Shown: positions 1 through 9,713 of the stretch, one piece after another
Numbering within the stretch: the stretch's first letter is position 1
How the letters are laid out: every line of letters starts with the position of its first letter
Origin: an uncultured Roseicyclus sp.
GTDB taxonomy: Bacteria; Pseudomonadota; Alphaproteobacteria; Rhodobacterales; Rhodobacteraceae
DNA: 64,000 nt
Direction: 5' to 3'
Assembly (NCBI GenBank): GCA_947494975.1
Contig: CANLXA010000004.1
Location: 277,001-341,000, forward strand
Notes under the pieces: generated by a model
Seen by the model: the letters and a program-made list of their open reading frames with translations, nothing else
Databases searched by the model: none
What the model was told of the DNA's origin: nothing
Position numbers and translations under genes: made by a program

Positions 1-1243
1 CAAGAACCTCAACTGGATGTGGATCTTCGGGATTGTGTTGGTCTTTTGCCTGGTGATGCAGATCATCACCGGCGTTCTTCTGGTGATGCACTACACGCCG
101 CATGTCGACATGGCCTTTGCCTCGGTCGAGCACATCATGCGCAACGTGAACGGCGGCTGGGCGATCCGCTATATCCACCAGAACGGCGCCTCGCTGTTCT
201 TCATCGCCGTTTATCTGCACATCTTCCGCGGCCTTTACTACGGCTCCTATAAGGCACCCCGCGAGGTCACGTGGATCATCGGGATGCTGATCTATGTGCT
301 GATGATGGCCACGGCGTTCATGGGCTACGTTCTGCCCTGGGGTCAGATGTCCTTCTGGGGTGCCACGGTGATTACCGGCCTCTTCGGCGCGATCCCCTTC
401 ATCGGCGAAGGCATCCAGACCTGGCTTTTGGGCGGACCGGCGGTGGACAACGCCACGCTGAACCGGTTCCTGTCGCTGCACTACCTGCTGCCCTTCCTAA
501 TCCTGGGCCTCGTGATCGTGCACATCTGGGCCTTCCACACCACGGGTAACAACAACCCCACGGGTGTCGAGGTGCGCCGCACCTCGAAGAAAGAAGCGGA
601 GGCTGACACGCTGCCGTTCTGGCCCTATTTCGTGATCAAGGACCTGTTCGCGCTGGCCGTGATCCTGGTGATCTTCTTCGCCATCGTGGGCTTCATGCCG
701 AACTACCTGGGCCACCCCGATAACTATATCGAGGCGAATCCGCTGGCCACGCCTGCACACATCGTGCCCGAATGGTACTTCTTGCCGTTCTACGCGATCC
801 TGCGCGCCTTCGACCAAGAGGTCTGGGTTGTGATCGCGGCGGATTTCCTCACAGGCGGCATCGTCGACGCGAAGTTCTTCGGTGTGATCGCGATGTTTGG
901 CGCCATGCTGGTGATGGCACTGGCTCCGTGGCTGGATACGTCCAGCGTGCGGTCCGGTCGGTATCGTCCGATGTTCAAGTGGTGGTTCTGGGTCTTTGCG
1001 TTCAACTTCGTCGTCCTGACATGGGTTGGTGCGCGCCCGGCGGAGGGTATCTATCCCTACATCGCGCTGATCGCCTCGGCCTATTGGTTCGCGTATTTCC
1101 TGGTGATCCTGCCTCTTCTGGGCGTCATCGAGAAACCGCTGCCGCAGCCCGACACGATCGAGGACGATTTCAACGAACACTATAGCGGCGATGACGGCAC
1201 GCCCGGTTCCGGCACGGCGGCTGCGCCGTCCCCGGCAGAGTGA
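1..1243 (+). CDS. petB: cytochrome b of the bc1 complex (5' end outside window)
   Basis: This is the membrane-embedded, di-heme cytochrome b subunit of ubiquinol:cytochrome c oxidoreductase, which carries quinol oxidation and reduction in the inner membrane. The reading frame is already open at base 2 (KNLNW before the first Met at 17), so the true start lies upstream and about 30 residues are missing. Visible hallmarks are several hydrophobic helices, paired heme-ligand histidines (HYTPH near the start, and HYLLPF and HIWAFH further on), and the Qo-site PEWY motif followed by FLPFYAILR. It is followed after 17 bases by cytochrome c1, the usual fbcFBC order; the Rieske gene would lie just upstream of the window. 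Confidence 0.97.
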   Translation, partial: KNLNWMWIFGIVLVFCLVMQIITGVLLVMHYTPHVDMAFASVEHIMRNVNGGWAIRYIHQNGASLFFIAVYLHIFRGLYYGSYKAPREVTWIIGMLIYVLMMATAFMGYVLPWGQMSFWGATVITGLFGAIPFIGEGIQTWLLGGPAVDNATLNRFLSLHYLLPFLILGLVIVHIWAFHTTGNNNPTGVEVRRTSKKEAEADTLPFWPYFVIKDLFALAVILVIFFAIVGFMPNYLGHPDNYIEANPLATPAHIVPEWYFLPFYAILRAFDQEVWVVIAADFLTGGIVDAKFFGVIAMFGAMLVMALAPWLDTSSVRSGRYRPMFKWWFWVFAFNFVVLTWVGARPAEGIYPYIALIASAYWFAYFLVILPLLGVIEKPLPQPDTIEDDFNEHYSGDDGTPGSGTAAAPSPAE

Positions 1244-1260
1244 GAGAGAGGATACTGACA

Positions 1261-2070
1261 ATGCTCAGGAAACTTGCAATCAGCACCACCGCGGCGCTGG
1301 CCCTCTCCACCGGGGGCGCCATGGCCGCAGGCGGTTCCGGCTACGTTGAAAACTACGCCTTCTCGTTCGAAGGGCCGTTCGGCACCTTCGATCAGGATCA
1401 GCTTCAGCGTGGCCTCCAGGTCTTCACCGAAGTCTGTGCGGGCTGTCATGGCCTGCAATATGTCCCCCTCCGCACGTTGGCGGATGAAGGCGGCATCGGC
1501 TGGACGGAAGATGAAGTGCGCGCCTATATCGACGAGAACTTCATCGAGATATTCGATGACGATCTTCAGGATTTCCGGATGGCGACGCCGAACGACAATT
1601 TCCCGGCCAATACCGGGGTCGGCGCACCGGATCTCAGCCTGATGGCGAAGGCGCGCGCGGGCTTCCACGGCCCGGTCGGGCTTGGCATCAACCAGTTCCT
1701 CTACGGGATCGGCGGGCCGGAATATATCGCGTCGCTTCTGACCCACTACACCGGCGAGGACGTGGAACAGTTCGGGACGATCCTCTATGAGAACGAGACC
1801 TTCGAGGGCGGCTTGATCTCCATGGCACCTCCGCTTTGGGAGGATGCCGTGGAATATGCCGATGGCACGCCCGCCACCGTCGAACAGATGGCTTTGGACG
1901 TGTCCGCGTTCCTGATGTGGACGGCCGAGCCGCATATGATGGCGCGCAAGCAAATGGGCATCGTCGCGGTCATCGTGCTCGGCATCTTCTCGGTGCTGCT
2001 TTACCTCAGCAACAAGCGCCTTTGGGCACCGGTCAAGGCCGCGGCCAAGAACCGCCGCCCGGCTGAATAA
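1261..2070 (+). CDS. petC: cytochrome c1 of the bc1 complex
   Basis: Membrane-anchored c-type heme subunit that passes electrons from the Rieske protein to soluble cytochrome c. The 269-residue product starts with a signal peptide (about residues 1-22, ending AMA), has the heme-attachment motif CAGCH at residues 59-63, and ends with one C-terminal membrane helix ([17 protein letters not shown]) and a short basic tail. I chose the ATG at 1261 because a purine-rich ribosome-binding site (gagagagga) precedes it and the signal peptide begins there; an upstream in-frame codon at 1240 would add seven residues. It is co-transcribed with cytochrome b. Confidence 0.96.
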   Translation: MLRKLAISTTAALALSTGGAMAAGGSGYVENYAFSFEGPFGTFDQDQLQRGLQVFTEVCAGCHGLQYVPLRTLADEGGIGWTEDEVRAYIDENFIEIFDDDLQDFRMATPNDNFPANTGVGAPDLSLMAKARAGFHGPVGLGINQFLYGIGGPEYIASLLTHYTGEDVEQFGTILYENETFEGGLISMAPPLWEDAVEYADGTPATVEQMALDVSAFLMWTAEPHMMARKQMGIVAVIVLGIFSVLLYLSNKRLWAPVKAAAKNRRPAE

Positions 2071-2094
2071 TCGCCGTCACCGTCTGAACCAGCG

Positions 2095-2116
2095 AACGCG
2101 CCCTCCGGGGCGCGTT
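2095..2116. terminator. hairpin between petC and thiQ
   Basis: A perfect 9-bp stem (AACGCGCCC / GGGCGCGTT) closed by a TCCG tetraloop lies in the gap between convergent petC and thiQ. It is followed by TTGCGTTT on the plus strand. It looks like a factor-independent terminator, mainly for the petC side, though it could serve both strands. Confidence 0.7.
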
Positions 2117-2141
2117 TTGCGTTTCTCAGTGGGATGAAGTC

Positions 2142-2831
2142 CTACATCCACGGCGCCAGAATCGGTGCCTCGGTGGCAACAGCCTCCCGCAGCGGCATAT
2201 CAAGGGCCACCGCCCCATCCTCCAGCAACACGACCCGGTCGCACATCTGTTCCGCGTCGCGCAGATCATGCGTGGCCATCAGGAGTGTCTGCCCCGTCTC
2301 GTCGCACAGAGTGCGCACCAGCGTCAGCATCTCGCGGCGCAGGCCGGGGTCGAGCGCGGCGAACGGCTCATCCAGCAGCGTCAGGGGCCGGTCGCGCAGC
2401 AGCATCCGCGCCAGCGCCACGCGGCTCTGCTGCCCACCAGATAACTCCGCCGGTTTCCGCTTGGCCATATCCGGCAGGCCGACGCGATCCAGCGATGCGG
2501 CGACTCGCGTCCGATCGTCGCCCCGCAGGTTCAGGTTGGGGTCGATCCCAAGCGCCACATTGTCGAAGACGGTCAGGTGCGGAAACAGGTTGCCGTCCTG
2601 AAACAGGATCGAGAGAGGCCGGCTGGCGACCGACGCGCGGGAGACGTCTTGATCCCTGATCCAAACGCGTCCGGCATCGGGCCAGATGAACCCCGCAATC
2701 AGCGACAGAAGCGTCGATTTTCCGCTGCCGGATGCGCCCATCACGGCCACGCGGGCACCCGCCGGGATCGTCAGATCAGCTTGCAGGCAGAACGTGCCTT
2801 GCTGAACGCGCACCTTTTCAAAGCGAAGCAT
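2142..2831 (-). CDS. thiQ: thiamine ABC transporter ATP-binding protein
   Basis: ATPase subunit of the thiamine/thiamine-pyrophosphate importer. The 229 residues hold Walker A GASGSGKST (32-40), a Q-loop region (ILFQDG), ABC signature LSGGQ (130-134) and Walker B TLLDEP (about 151-156). It is the third gene of a thiBPQ operon: its start lies 14 bases inside the end of the permease gene, so translation is probably coupled. Its length is normal for ThiQ. Assignment to thiamine rests on the adjacent ThiB/ThiP homologues and on the upstream TPP riboswitch. Confidence 0.93.
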   Translation of the reverse strand: MLRFEKVRVQQGTFCLQADLTIPAGARVAVMGASGSGKSTLLSLIAGFIWPDAGRVWIRDQDVSRASVASRPLSILFQDGNLFPHLTVFDNVALGIDPNLNLRGDDRTRVAASLDRVGLPDMAKRKPAELSGGQQSRVALARMLLRDRPLTLLDEPFAALDPGLRREMLTLVRTLCDETGQTLLMATHDLRDAEQMCDRVVLLEDGAVALDMPLREAVATEAPILAPWM

Positions 2832-4383
2832 TCACACGCCCTCCCCGGTCAAACAGCCAGAACAAACCCAGCGACAGCGCCATCAGGAGAACGGCCGCTC
2901 CCTGCGCATCATTGGTGCGGTAGGATCCGAACAGGCGGTACATCTCCAACGGCAACGTTTCCTGCCCCGGGGCGGAGAAGAGCGCGATAACCCCCAGATC
3001 GCCCATGGAAAATGCCGCTGCCAGGCCTGCACCGAACCCCAACGGACGGCGTAGGCGCGGCAGGATCGCATGGCGCAGGCGGGCCGTGCCGTGCAGTCCC
3101 AGCGCGTCAGCCAATCGGCCCTGCGTTGCCTCGGCCTCCGTCGCGGCCGGGATCAGGGCGCGCAGCAGGAAGGGCAGGGCCACCAATGCGTTGACGACGC
3201 CGGTGATCGGCAGGCTCAGGGCAATTGGGTCGGCCACCGGAAAGACGATCAGAAACAGGCCCGTGCCGATCACCAGCGGCGAGACCGCGATGGATAGGAG
3301 GCCCACGCCCTCCAACCCCGCGCGGGCCGCGCGCCCCGCGATCAACAGCGCGATCGGCAAAGCGAGTGTCACCGAGAGTACCGTGGATCCCAATGCCACG
3401 AAGATCGATCGTAACGCCGCCTGCCACGTGGAGGCGGGCAGGCCCACAATGGCCCCGATGCCGTCTGCGGTGACAGCCACAAGCGGCACGACGATGAAAA
3501 GGCCCGCCACAACCAGCGCGGCGATATCCCAGAGACCCGCGGTTCGGGTATCGCCCGGCCAAGCCATCGCTGGCCGATCCAGCCCGCCGCCGAAGCCCGA
3601 CGTTCCGGCCAGACGCCAGGCCAGCAGGCCTGCGGCGACGCAAATCGCCACCTGTATTACCCCCAGCAAAGCGGCCCGACCCAAGTCGAAATCGAAGCGG
3701 AACGCCTGGTAGATCGCAAGCTCCACGGTGGTGGCGGACGGGCCGCCACCCAGGATCAGGGCAACCGCAAAACTGGTCGTGCAGATCAGGAAAATCACCA
3801 GCGCAGCGCCGGGCAGGGTCGCGCGGAGAAGCGGCCATTCGAAATGCCGCCGCGTGGCACGTCCGTCGAAATTCAGCGCATGGGCCAGCCGGACCCGTTC
3901 GGCGGGAATGGCAAGCCACGCCTGCAGAAGCAGTCGGGTGGCGAGCGGCAGGTTGAGGAAGACATGGGCCAGCACCACGCCGAAGAGGCCGTAGATCTCA
4001 ATTGTCCCCGCGCCGATCCCGATCAGGGCGGCATTCAGCCACCCGGCGCGGCCAAAGACAGCCAGAAGGCCAAGAACCGCGACGATCACCGGCAGGATGA
4101 ACGGGGCACCCATCAGGGCCACGTAGGCCCCGCGGCCACGAAACCGGCGCCGCGCGAGGGCCCGCGCCACGGGAATTGCGGCAAGGCAGGACACGCCTGC
4201 CGAAAGGGCCGCCTGCACCAGGGTGAACCGGATCGCAGCCCAGTCCGAGGGCCGCAACCCGGCAAAGCCCTCGGCCCGCAGCACCACGGCGATCAGCGGG
4301 CCAAGAATCATCAGAACGACCAGCAGGATGAAAACCCCGCCGATCGCCTGAACCCCGCTTATCGGCTGAGCGCGGCTTGCCAT
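2818..4383 (-). CDS. thiP: thiamine ABC transporter permease
   Basis: Inner-membrane permease of the thiamine importer. The 521-residue protein consists mostly of hydrophobic helices and has the duplicated arrangement of iron/thiamine-type permeases, with two binding-protein-dependent permease halves, each carrying an EAA-like loop (for example AHALNFDGRATRRHFEWPLLR in the first half and GLHGTARLRHAILPRLRRPL in the second). It overlaps the end of thiB by 25 bases and the start of thiQ by 14 bases, so the three genes form a tightly packed operon. The ATG at 4383 fits the family N-terminus (short basic leader, then the first helix). Confidence 0.93.
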   Translation of the reverse strand: MASRAQPISGVQAIGGVFILLVVLMILGPLIAVVLRAEGFAGLRPSDWAAIRFTLVQAALSAGVSCLAAIPVARALARRRFRGRGAYVALMGAPFILPVIVAVLGLLAVFGRAGWLNAALIGIGAGTIEIYGLFGVVLAHVFLNLPLATRLLLQAWLAIPAERVRLAHALNFDGRATRRHFEWPLLRATLPGAALVIFLICTTSFAVALILGGGPSATTVELAIYQAFRFDFDLGRAALLGVIQVAICVAAGLLAWRLAGTSGFGGGLDRPAMAWPGDTRTAGLWDIAALVVAGLFIVVPLVAVTADGIGAIVGLPASTWQAALRSIFVALGSTVLSVTLALPIALLIAGRAARAGLEGVGLLSIAVSPLVIGTGLFLIVFPVADPIALSLPITGVVNALVALPFLLRALIPAATEAEATQGRLADALGLHGTARLRHAILPRLRRPLGFGAGLAAAFSMGDLGVIALFSAPGQETLPLEMYRLFGSYRTNDAQGAAVLLMALSLGLFWLFDRGGRVNASL

Positions 4384-5348
4384 GTTGCCAATGCCTCATC
4401 GCGGATCGCGGCAGCCTCTTCCGCCGAATAGATCAGTGCAACATCCGGCACGGTCAGGGTGTTGAACCCGTCCGGCAGGGCCTCGGGCGCAAGCGCGGCG
4501 GGATACATCCAGTTGGTGGTCGGGATCACCTCCTGGAAGACGGGCGTCAGCATGAAGGTCAGGAACCGGCCCGCCAGATCGACGTCATCCGCCGTGTTCA
4601 GAAGCCCGGCAACTTCGATCTGAAGGTAGTGCCCTTCGTCAAATTCGGCGGCGGCAAAGCCGGCATCCTCCTCGGCGATCAGGTGATAGGCCGGTGAGGT
4701 CGTGTAACTGAGCACCATGTCGGCCTCGTCTTCCAGGAACAGGCCATAGGCCTCGGACCAGCCGGGCGTGACGGTCACGACGTTGTCGGCCAAACCTTCC
4801 CAGATCTCCGCCGCGCCATCGCCATAGACATGCTGCACCCACATCACGAGGCCCAGGCCGGGGGTGGACGAGCGCGGATCCTGGATCACGATGCGGATGT
4901 CCGAGGCCGCCAGTTCGCCAAAGGTCGACGGCACGTTTTCCATGTCGGCCCGGTGGACGAAGGCGAAATAGCCCCAGTCGAATGGCAGGAAGTTGGGATC
5001 GGTCCAGACCACGGGGAGCGTCAGGTCGTTGGCCATGATGTTGTGCTCGGCCATCAGGCCGGCCTCAACCGCCGCAGCCGTCAGGTTGGTATCGAGGCCC
5101 AGTACGATGTCCGCCTCCGAGCGTTCCCCTTCGAGCCGGAGGCGCGACAGGACGGCAGCGCCGTCGCCTGCACCCACAAATTGCAGGTCGCAACCGCAGG
5201 TCGCTTCGAAGGCCTCTTCGATTGCGGGGCCGGGGCCCCAATCGGCTACGAAGCTGTCATAGGTATAGACCGTCAGAACGGGCGTATCCTGCGCATGCGC
5301 AGCCCCGACCATGGCAATCATTCCCGCAGCGATGATGGTGGATCTCAT
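4359..5348 (-). CDS. thiB: thiamine ABC transporter periplasmic binding protein
   Basis: Periplasmic receptor that captures thiamine or its phosphates and delivers them to ThiP. The 329 residues begin with a short Sec signal peptide ending GAAHA, followed by the typical [18 protein letters not shown] opening of the TbpA/ThiB family. A strong ribosome-binding site (ggaggag) lies just upstream of the ATG. It is the first gene of thiBPQ and lies directly downstream of a TPP riboswitch, which would reduce expression when thiamine pyrophosphate is plentiful. Confidence 0.94.
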   Translation of the reverse strand: MRSTIIAAGMIAMVGAAHAQDTPVLTVYTYDSFVADWGPGPAIEEAFEATCGCDLQFVGAGDGAAVLSRLRLEGERSEADIVLGLDTNLTAAAVEAGLMAEHNIMANDLTLPVVWTDPNFLPFDWGYFAFVHRADMENVPSTFGELAASDIRIVIQDPRSSTPGLGLVMWVQHVYGDGAAEIWEGLADNVVTVTPGWSEAYGLFLEDEADMVLSYTTSPAYHLIAEEDAGFAAAEFDEGHYLQIEVAGLLNTADDVDLAGRFLTFMLTPVFQEVIPTTNWMYPAALAPEALPDGFNTLTVPDVALIYSAEEAAAIRDEALATWQAALSR

Positions 5349-5401
5349 ATCTCACTCCTCCAAAAACTGTGGGCGAAGTGAAGTCCGGGTATCCCGAGAA
5401 A

Positions 5402-5500
5402 CCTTCCCTCCGCCGGTTCTAACCGGTTCAGGTTCAACGGGTCAGCTTGCGCAATCTCAGCCATGGGTGTCGTCAGACGCCCGGGCCCCCCGAGGTAGGG
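5402..5500 (-). promoter_or_regulatory. TPP (THI-element) riboswitch upstream of thiB
   Basis: Read on the minus strand, this leader carries the conserved THI-box blocks in order: a G-rich 5' helix (GGGGGGCCCGGGCG), CATGGCTGAGATT, GACCCGTTGAACCTGAACCGG, TTAGAACCGGCGGAGGGAAGG. The CTGAGA and ACCCGTTGAACCTGA words are the diagnostic TPP-binding core. It ends about 50 bases before the thiB start codon, so ligand binding could mask the ggaggag ribosome-binding site at about 5351-5360. The aroC gene runs divergently from this leader. Confidence 0.95.
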
Positions 5501-5574
5501 CAACACGTAAGTCAAACCGGGGGTGGCGGCAAGCGGCTTGGCATTTGTGCCGCACCCGGCTAACCCGTGGGCTC

Positions 5575-6678
5575 ATGAGCATGAATTCTTTTGGCCACCT
5601 GTTCCGTGTTACCACCTGGGGCGAAAGCCACGGGCCCGCGCTGGGCGCGACGGTCGATGGCTGCCCGCCCGGTATCCCTGTCGATACGGCCGAGATCCAG
5701 CGCTGGATGGACCGCCGCAAGCCCGGCCAGAACAAGTACACCACCCAACGGCGGGAAGCCGATGAGGTTGAAATCCTGTCGGGCGTGTTCGAGGGGCAAT
5801 CGACCGGCACACCGATCCAGCTGATGATCCGCAACACCGATCAACGCTCCAAGGATTACGGTGACATTGCCGAGAAGTTCCGGCCCGGCCATGCCGACAT
5901 CACCTATTGGCAGAAATACGGCATCCGCGATTATCGCGGCGGCGGGCGCTCCAGCGCGCGGGAAACGGCGGCGCGGGTCGCGGCCGGTGGCGTGGCGCGG
6001 GCGGCCCTGGCGCAGATGCTGCCGGATCTGCGGATCACCGGCTATATGGTGCAGATGGGTCCCCACGGGATCGACCGGAACCGGTTCGATCTGGCGCAGG
6101 TGGAGCAGAACCCGTTCTGGGTGCCCGATGCGCAGGCGGCAGAGGACTGGGCCGCGTATCTTGATGGCTTGCGCAAATCCGGTGACAGTGTCGGCGCGGT
6201 GATCGAACTGCGCGCCAGCGGGATGCCCGCCGGTCTCGGCGCGCCTATCTATGGCAAGCTGGATACCGATCTGGCCGCCGCGATGATGAGCATCAATGCC
6301 GTCAAAGGGGTTGAGATCGGCGACGGCATGGCCGCCGCCGCGCTGACCGGATCGGCGAATGCCGACGAGATCCATATGGGTGCAAATGGCCCGGAATATT
6401 CGTCCAACCACGCCGGTGGGATCCTGGGCGGCATTTCGACAGGTCAGGACGTGATCGTCCGGTTTGCGGTCAAGCCGACCTCGTCCATCCTGACCCCGCG
6501 CGCGACGATCACCAAGTCGGGCGAGGCGGCCGAGATCGTCACCAAGGGCCGCCATGATCCCTGCGTCGGTATCCGGGCCGTCCCTGTGGGCGAGGCGATG
6601 ATGGCTTGTGTCTTGCTGGATCATGTCCTGCTTCATCGCGGTCAGGTCGGTGACGGCAATGGCGGCCAGATCGGGTAA
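5575..6678 (+). CDS. aroC: chorismate synthase
   Basis: Last enzyme of the shikimate pathway, converting 5-enolpyruvylshikimate-3-phosphate to chorismate with reduced FMN. The 367-residue product starts [20 protein letters not shown], a signature block of the family, and holds the other AroC signatures [17 protein letters not shown] and, near the end, [16 protein letters not shown]. The frame stays open upstream to 5311, but that stretch is antisense to thiB and its riboswitch, so I place the start at 5575 (5581 is possible). It appears to be transcribed alone. Confidence 0.96.
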   Translation: MSMNSFGHLFRVTTWGESHGPALGATVDGCPPGIPVDTAEIQRWMDRRKPGQNKYTTQRREADEVEILSGVFEGQSTGTPIQLMIRNTDQRSKDYGDIAEKFRPGHADITYWQKYGIRDYRGGGRSSARETAARVAAGGVARAALAQMLPDLRITGYMVQMGPHGIDRNRFDLAQVEQNPFWVPDAQAAEDWAAYLDGLRKSGDSVGAVIELRASGMPAGLGAPIYGKLDTDLAAAMMSINAVKGVEIGDGMAAAALTGSANADEIHMGANGPEYSSNHAGGILGGISTGQDVIVRFAVKPTSSILTPRATITKSGEAAEIVTKGRHDPCVGIRAVPVGEAMMACVLLDHVLLHRGQVGDGNGGQIG

Positions 6679-6838
6679 GAATTTTTTAAACCTTTAGCGG
6701 TCTAACTCTCGGCATGAGTAGTTTTTCCGAACTTGGTCCAATCCACGCGCAAAGCGGCAAATCAATACAAGATGTGCCATTTTCTTGCCCCATTTCACCT
6801 AAATATGGTGGTATTGGGGTTTCGGATCTGGATGTCTG

Positions 6839-7555
6839 ATGGGGCAGTATTCACATACGGCCGCGCCGCAGCGCGGGATGGTCACGATCGATTGGATGCT
6901 GGCCAGCGTCGGCGGGATTGCCCTGCTACTGTTCGTCGGCTCGATGATCCGGACGAACCTCGAAACGGACCCGACGCGCGATGTCGGCGGCTTCCGCATT
7001 CTGGCGGACGGCGACGAATTGTTGGCCTTTCAGGATTTCAGCTTCGGCGCCGCCGGATGGAACCTGAGCGAGACGACAACGGATCTGCCCGGCCTCGGCC
7101 CCGTCCTTGGCCCGAACGGTGCGGCGCCCGTCAACAGGTCTTTCTCGGTCCCGGACGGAACCGACAATGTGCACTTGTCGTTCGATCTTCATCTGATCGG
7201 CGACTGGGCCGGAGATATCCATATCGCCCTTGACCAGGTGAGTGTTCTGGCTCTCACGCGGCCCGATCCGGCGGGCGATGTGCCGGGCCTGACAGCATCA
7301 CGCGTCGGTGGCCATCTTGCGGTCGCGCAACCCGTAGAAGTCACGCCCAACACTGCCGATGGCACGTCGCCCGGATCAGCGGATGGATTCACAAGCTACA
7401 GCGTGCTCCTCCACGTGGCCGATCCCGGCGACAGCTTCATGCTGCGGTTCTGGACAGAGGCCAGTGTCGGCCCCGAAGCGTCCTGGGCCCTCGACAACGT
7501 CTCCGCGATCGGGATCGCAGGTCGGGACGTCGACCGCGACCAGGTGGCCCGTTAA
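6839..7555 (+). CDS. membrane-anchored protein of unknown function
   Basis: A 238-residue protein that I do not recognise. It has a short polar N-terminus with a GMVTIDWML segment followed by one hydrophobic helix (about residues 15-33), which resembles the N-terminus of Flp/TadE-type pilus-associated proteins. The rest is a soluble, Asp/Pro-rich, beta-strand-like domain (FSFGAAGWNLSETTTDL, then DNVHLSFDLHLIGDWAGDIHIALD, then SFMLRFWTEASVGPEASWALDNV). That pattern suggests a carbohydrate-binding-like or laminin-like jelly roll outside the membrane. Its stop overlaps the stop of the convergent thioredoxin gene by 4 bases. The start is uncertain because no strong ribosome-binding site is visible. 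Confidence 0.6.
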   Translation: MGQYSHTAAPQRGMVTIDWMLASVGGIALLLFVGSMIRTNLETDPTRDVGGFRILADGDELLAFQDFSFGAAGWNLSETTTDLPGLGPVLGPNGAAPVNRSFSVPDGTDNVHLSFDLHLIGDWAGDIHIALDQVSVLALTRPDPAGDVPGLTASRVGGHLAVAQPVEVTPNTADGTSPGSADGFTSYSVLLHVADPGDSFMLRFWTEASVGPEASWALDNVSAIGIAGRDVDRDQVAR

Positions 7556-7947
7556 AGGCCCGCATCCAGAAGCGCCCGGATCTCCGCCTCGCGCGTTCCT
7601 GCCACGATGCGGCCCACTTCCTGTCCATCGCGGAACAAGACAAGCGTGGAGCGGCGCGGGATATTGAGGTTGCTGGCCAGCTCTCCGCGCCCATAGACAT
7701 CCCAATCAACCCTGTAGAACGTCATCGCCGCATCATAGGCCGGGTTGGCCGAGCGCAGGGCGTTGATCGTTCGCTCCTGGCTGCGGCAGGTGGAGCACCA
7801 ATCCGCCGCGAAGTCGATGAACACCGTCTCGCCCGCGGCAATCTGCGACTCGGCGGCACCAGGAGTGTAATCGATGGTCTGCGCCTGCGCCAGAACGGGT
7901 GACATCGCCATGGCGGCGGCGGCAAGGATCAGGGTGCGACGGTTCAT
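7552..7947 (-). CDS. exported thioredoxin-fold protein
   Basis: A 131-residue thioredoxin-like protein with an N-terminal signal peptide (MNRRTLILAAAAMAMSPVLAQAQ) and a redox-active CxxC centre, WCSTC, at residues 50-54. It probably works in the periplasm as a thiol-disulfide reductant fed electrons by the CcdA-type membrane protein encoded just upstream in the same operon. The ATG at 7947 is supported by a strong aaggagg site; the open frame continues upstream without a better start. Substrates could be apocytochromes or other exported thiol proteins; the sequence does not say which. Confidence 0.88.
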   Translation of the reverse strand: MNRRTLILAAAAMAMSPVLAQAQTIDYTPGAAESQIAAGETVFIDFAADWCSTCRSQERTINALRSANPAYDAAMTFYRVDWDVYGRGELASNLNIPRRSTLVLFRDGQEVGRIVAGTREAEIRALLDAGL

Positions 7948-7969
7948 GGGAAACCTCCTTTTGACGGGA

Positions 7970-8683
7970 TCAAAGAGCAACGGACAGGTCCTGAAGCCAG
8001 ATCGGCATGCGATCCAGGATCCAGATTTCGGCGATCAGGTGCCAGCGCATGTAGATCGCCAGACCAACCAGAAAGAACACCGCGCCGAGGATCGGGCGGG
8101 AGGACGCGGCGAATTTGCGCAACGCGCCCATGCGCTTTTGCAGGGCCGCGCGGGCGCCGTATCCCAGCGCGACAATCACGGAGCCGATGCCGAACGCGAA
8201 GGCCACCATGATGAAGAAGGCACGCAGCAATTCCTCCCCCTGCGAGGCCAGTGAAATGGCCGAGCCAAGCACCGGCCCCACGCACGGGCTCCAGACCGCG
8301 CCCAGCAGCAGGCCACCCAGGAACTGCCCCTGCCAGCCATCGGTCTGCATATCGCGCATTCCGTCATCGGCCCGCGCCGCAATCCCGCCCGTGGCGGTTG
8401 CAAATCGCGCGGAGAGTTGCGGGATCATCAGGACCGCCCCGAAGGCCATCATCATGATCGCACCGGCCTGGGCCACGGTCTCCTCGCGCAGACCCACAAG
8501 ATGGCCCGCGGCGATGACGCCAAAGCCGAGGGTGATGAAGGCAAGCCCCATCCCACCGGCCAGCGCCAGCGGGCCATAACGGCTCGATTGCAGCGAACCG
8601 GCCAGAACGATCGGCAGAATCGGCAAGACGCAGGGGTTGATCAGGGTCAGCAGCCCCGCAGCATAGGCGAGCAGAAATTCCAT
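7970..8683 (-). CDS. ccdA: cytochrome c biogenesis CcdA/DsbD-type membrane protein
   Basis: Six-helix inner-membrane electron carrier that moves reducing equivalents from cytoplasmic thioredoxin to exported thioredoxin-like proteins. The 237 residues include the two conserved redox cysteines in their Pro-rich contexts, LINPCVLPILP near the N-terminus and WSPCVGPVLG in the middle. The ATG at 8683 (MEFLLAYAAG) opens directly into the first helix. It is followed after 22 bases by the exported thioredoxin gene, a natural redox partner. Confidence 0.9.
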   Translation of the reverse strand: MEFLLAYAAGLLTLINPCVLPILPIVLAGSLQSSRYGPLALAGGMGLAFITLGFGVIAAGHLVGLREETVAQAGAIMMMAFGAVLMIPQLSARFATATGGIAARADDGMRDMQTDGWQGQFLGGLLLGAVWSPCVGPVLGSAISLASQGEELLRAFFIMVAFAFGIGSVIVALGYGARAALQKRMGALRKFAASSRPILGAVFFLVGLAIYMRWHLIAEIWILDRMPIWLQDLSVAL

Positions 8684-8737
8684 TGCGCGGGCATGCCCCA
8701 GACGGCGGCCCAAGTCACATGAAAGATGCGTGAACGA

Positions 8738-9607
8738 TCAGGCTGTGATCCGCGCGCGCTGCACCGCAAGGATACCTCCGGCGATCACCGCAACGCCAAG
8801 GGCATCAATCCAGCTCAGATGTTCCGAGAGCAGAACAAAGGCAATCGCCACCCCGAAGACGGGGTTCAGGAAGTGATATGTGGCCGCGCGTGTGGGCCCG
8901 ATGCGGCCCACAAGCAGGAACCAGATCAGTGTCGCGGCCAGGCCGGGCATCAGCGTGGTGTAGACAAAGGCGATGAGGAATGGCGTGGTCCAGTCGACCG
9001 TGAATGTCTCCAGCAGCAGGGCCGGAGGCAGGAGGGCGACCGAGCCCACAAGCATCTGCAGGCCCACGATCATCAGAAGGTTGCCGCCATCCGACGATGC
9101 GCTTTTGACGGTCAGCGTGGCGGCGGCCAGGGCGACGGCCCCGATCAGGCACAGAACGATCCCCAGCGGATCCGCCCCGCCGCCAAATCGCTGCGCCATG
9201 ATGATCGCGACACCGGCAAAACCCGCGATCAGGCCAAGAACCCCCATCATCGGCAGCTTCTCGCGAAAGATCGTCCAATTCGCCAGCGCCACGAGAAGCG
9301 GCATGGTTGAGGCGATCACGGCGGCAAACGACGCCTCGATCCACTGCATGGCGACGAAATTCAGGCCCAGATAGATCGCGTTCTGGCAGATCCCGAACAC
9401 CACGACGGCGCGCCATTGCGCGCGCGACAGGTGAAAGGACTGGCCCAGAGCCAACGCGATCCCGATGCCGATCAGCCCCGAGATCGCGAAGCGGGCCGAT
9501 AGCGAAAAGAGCGGCGGCGCGGCCTCGACGATGATCCGGGCAGAGGTGAAGGCCGATGACCAGATCAACGCGAATGTCAGGCCCATCGCCAGCGCGCGGA
9601 AATCCAT
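8738..9607 (-). CDS. DMT-family (EamA) metabolite exporter
   Basis: A roughly 289-residue integral membrane protein with ten predicted helices arranged as two EamA halves, the pattern of the drug/metabolite transporter superfamily. The N-terminal block FRALAMGLTFALIWSSAFTSARI and the FGICQNAIYLGLNFVAMQW region are typical. The substrate cannot be read from the sequence; relatives export amino acids or other small metabolites. I start at the ATG at 9607; a TTG five codons upstream is possible. It lies downstream of hup but a terminator separates the two. Confidence 0.88.
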   Translation of the reverse strand: MDFRALAMGLTFALIWSSAFTSARIIVEAAPPLFSLSARFAISGLIGIGIALALGQSFHLSRAQWRAVVVFGICQNAIYLGLNFVAMQWIEASFAAVIASTMPLLVALANWTIFREKLPMMGVLGLIAGFAGVAIIMAQRFGGGADPLGIVLCLIGAVALAAATLTVKSASSDGGNLLMIVGLQMLVGSVALLPPALLLETFTVDWTTPFLIAFVYTTLMPGLAATLIWFLLVGRIGPTRAATYHFLNPVFGVAIAFVLLSEHLSWIDALGVAVIAGGILAVQRARITA

Positions 9608-9644
9608 TCGGGTGTCGGTCAAAGCGAAGCGCCCTTCTCAAAGC

Positions 9645-9677
9645 AAAAGGGCCGCGACCCCGTGGGCGCGACCCTTT
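9645..9677 (-). terminator. terminator downstream of hup
   Basis: On the minus strand an 11-bp stem (AAAGGGTCGCG paired with CGCGGCCCTTT, one G-U pair) with a 10-base loop is followed by a short T run (TTGCTTT). It lies just after the HU stop codon and before the DMT exporter, so it probably ends the hup transcript. Confidence 0.75.
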
Positions 9678-9713
9678 CATGTTCATTGGCGATGGGCAAT
9701 CTGCCCAAAGGCG

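Noticed and set aside
497..1261. Long minus-strand frame opposite cytochrome b, and similar long antisense frames elsewhere (for example 33543-35690, 50568-54077)
   Set aside because: They mirror the codon bias of the real genes on the other strand, give Arg/Gly/His-rich products without family motifs, and lack ribosome-binding sites.
5311..5574. N-terminal extension of the aroC frame
   Set aside because: It is antisense to the start of thiB and its TPP riboswitch, and chorismate synthase begins at [10 protein letters not shown].
6673..6700. CtrA-type site in TTTTTTAAACCTTTA after aroC
   Set aside because: It does not fit the TTAA-N7-TTAA spacing.
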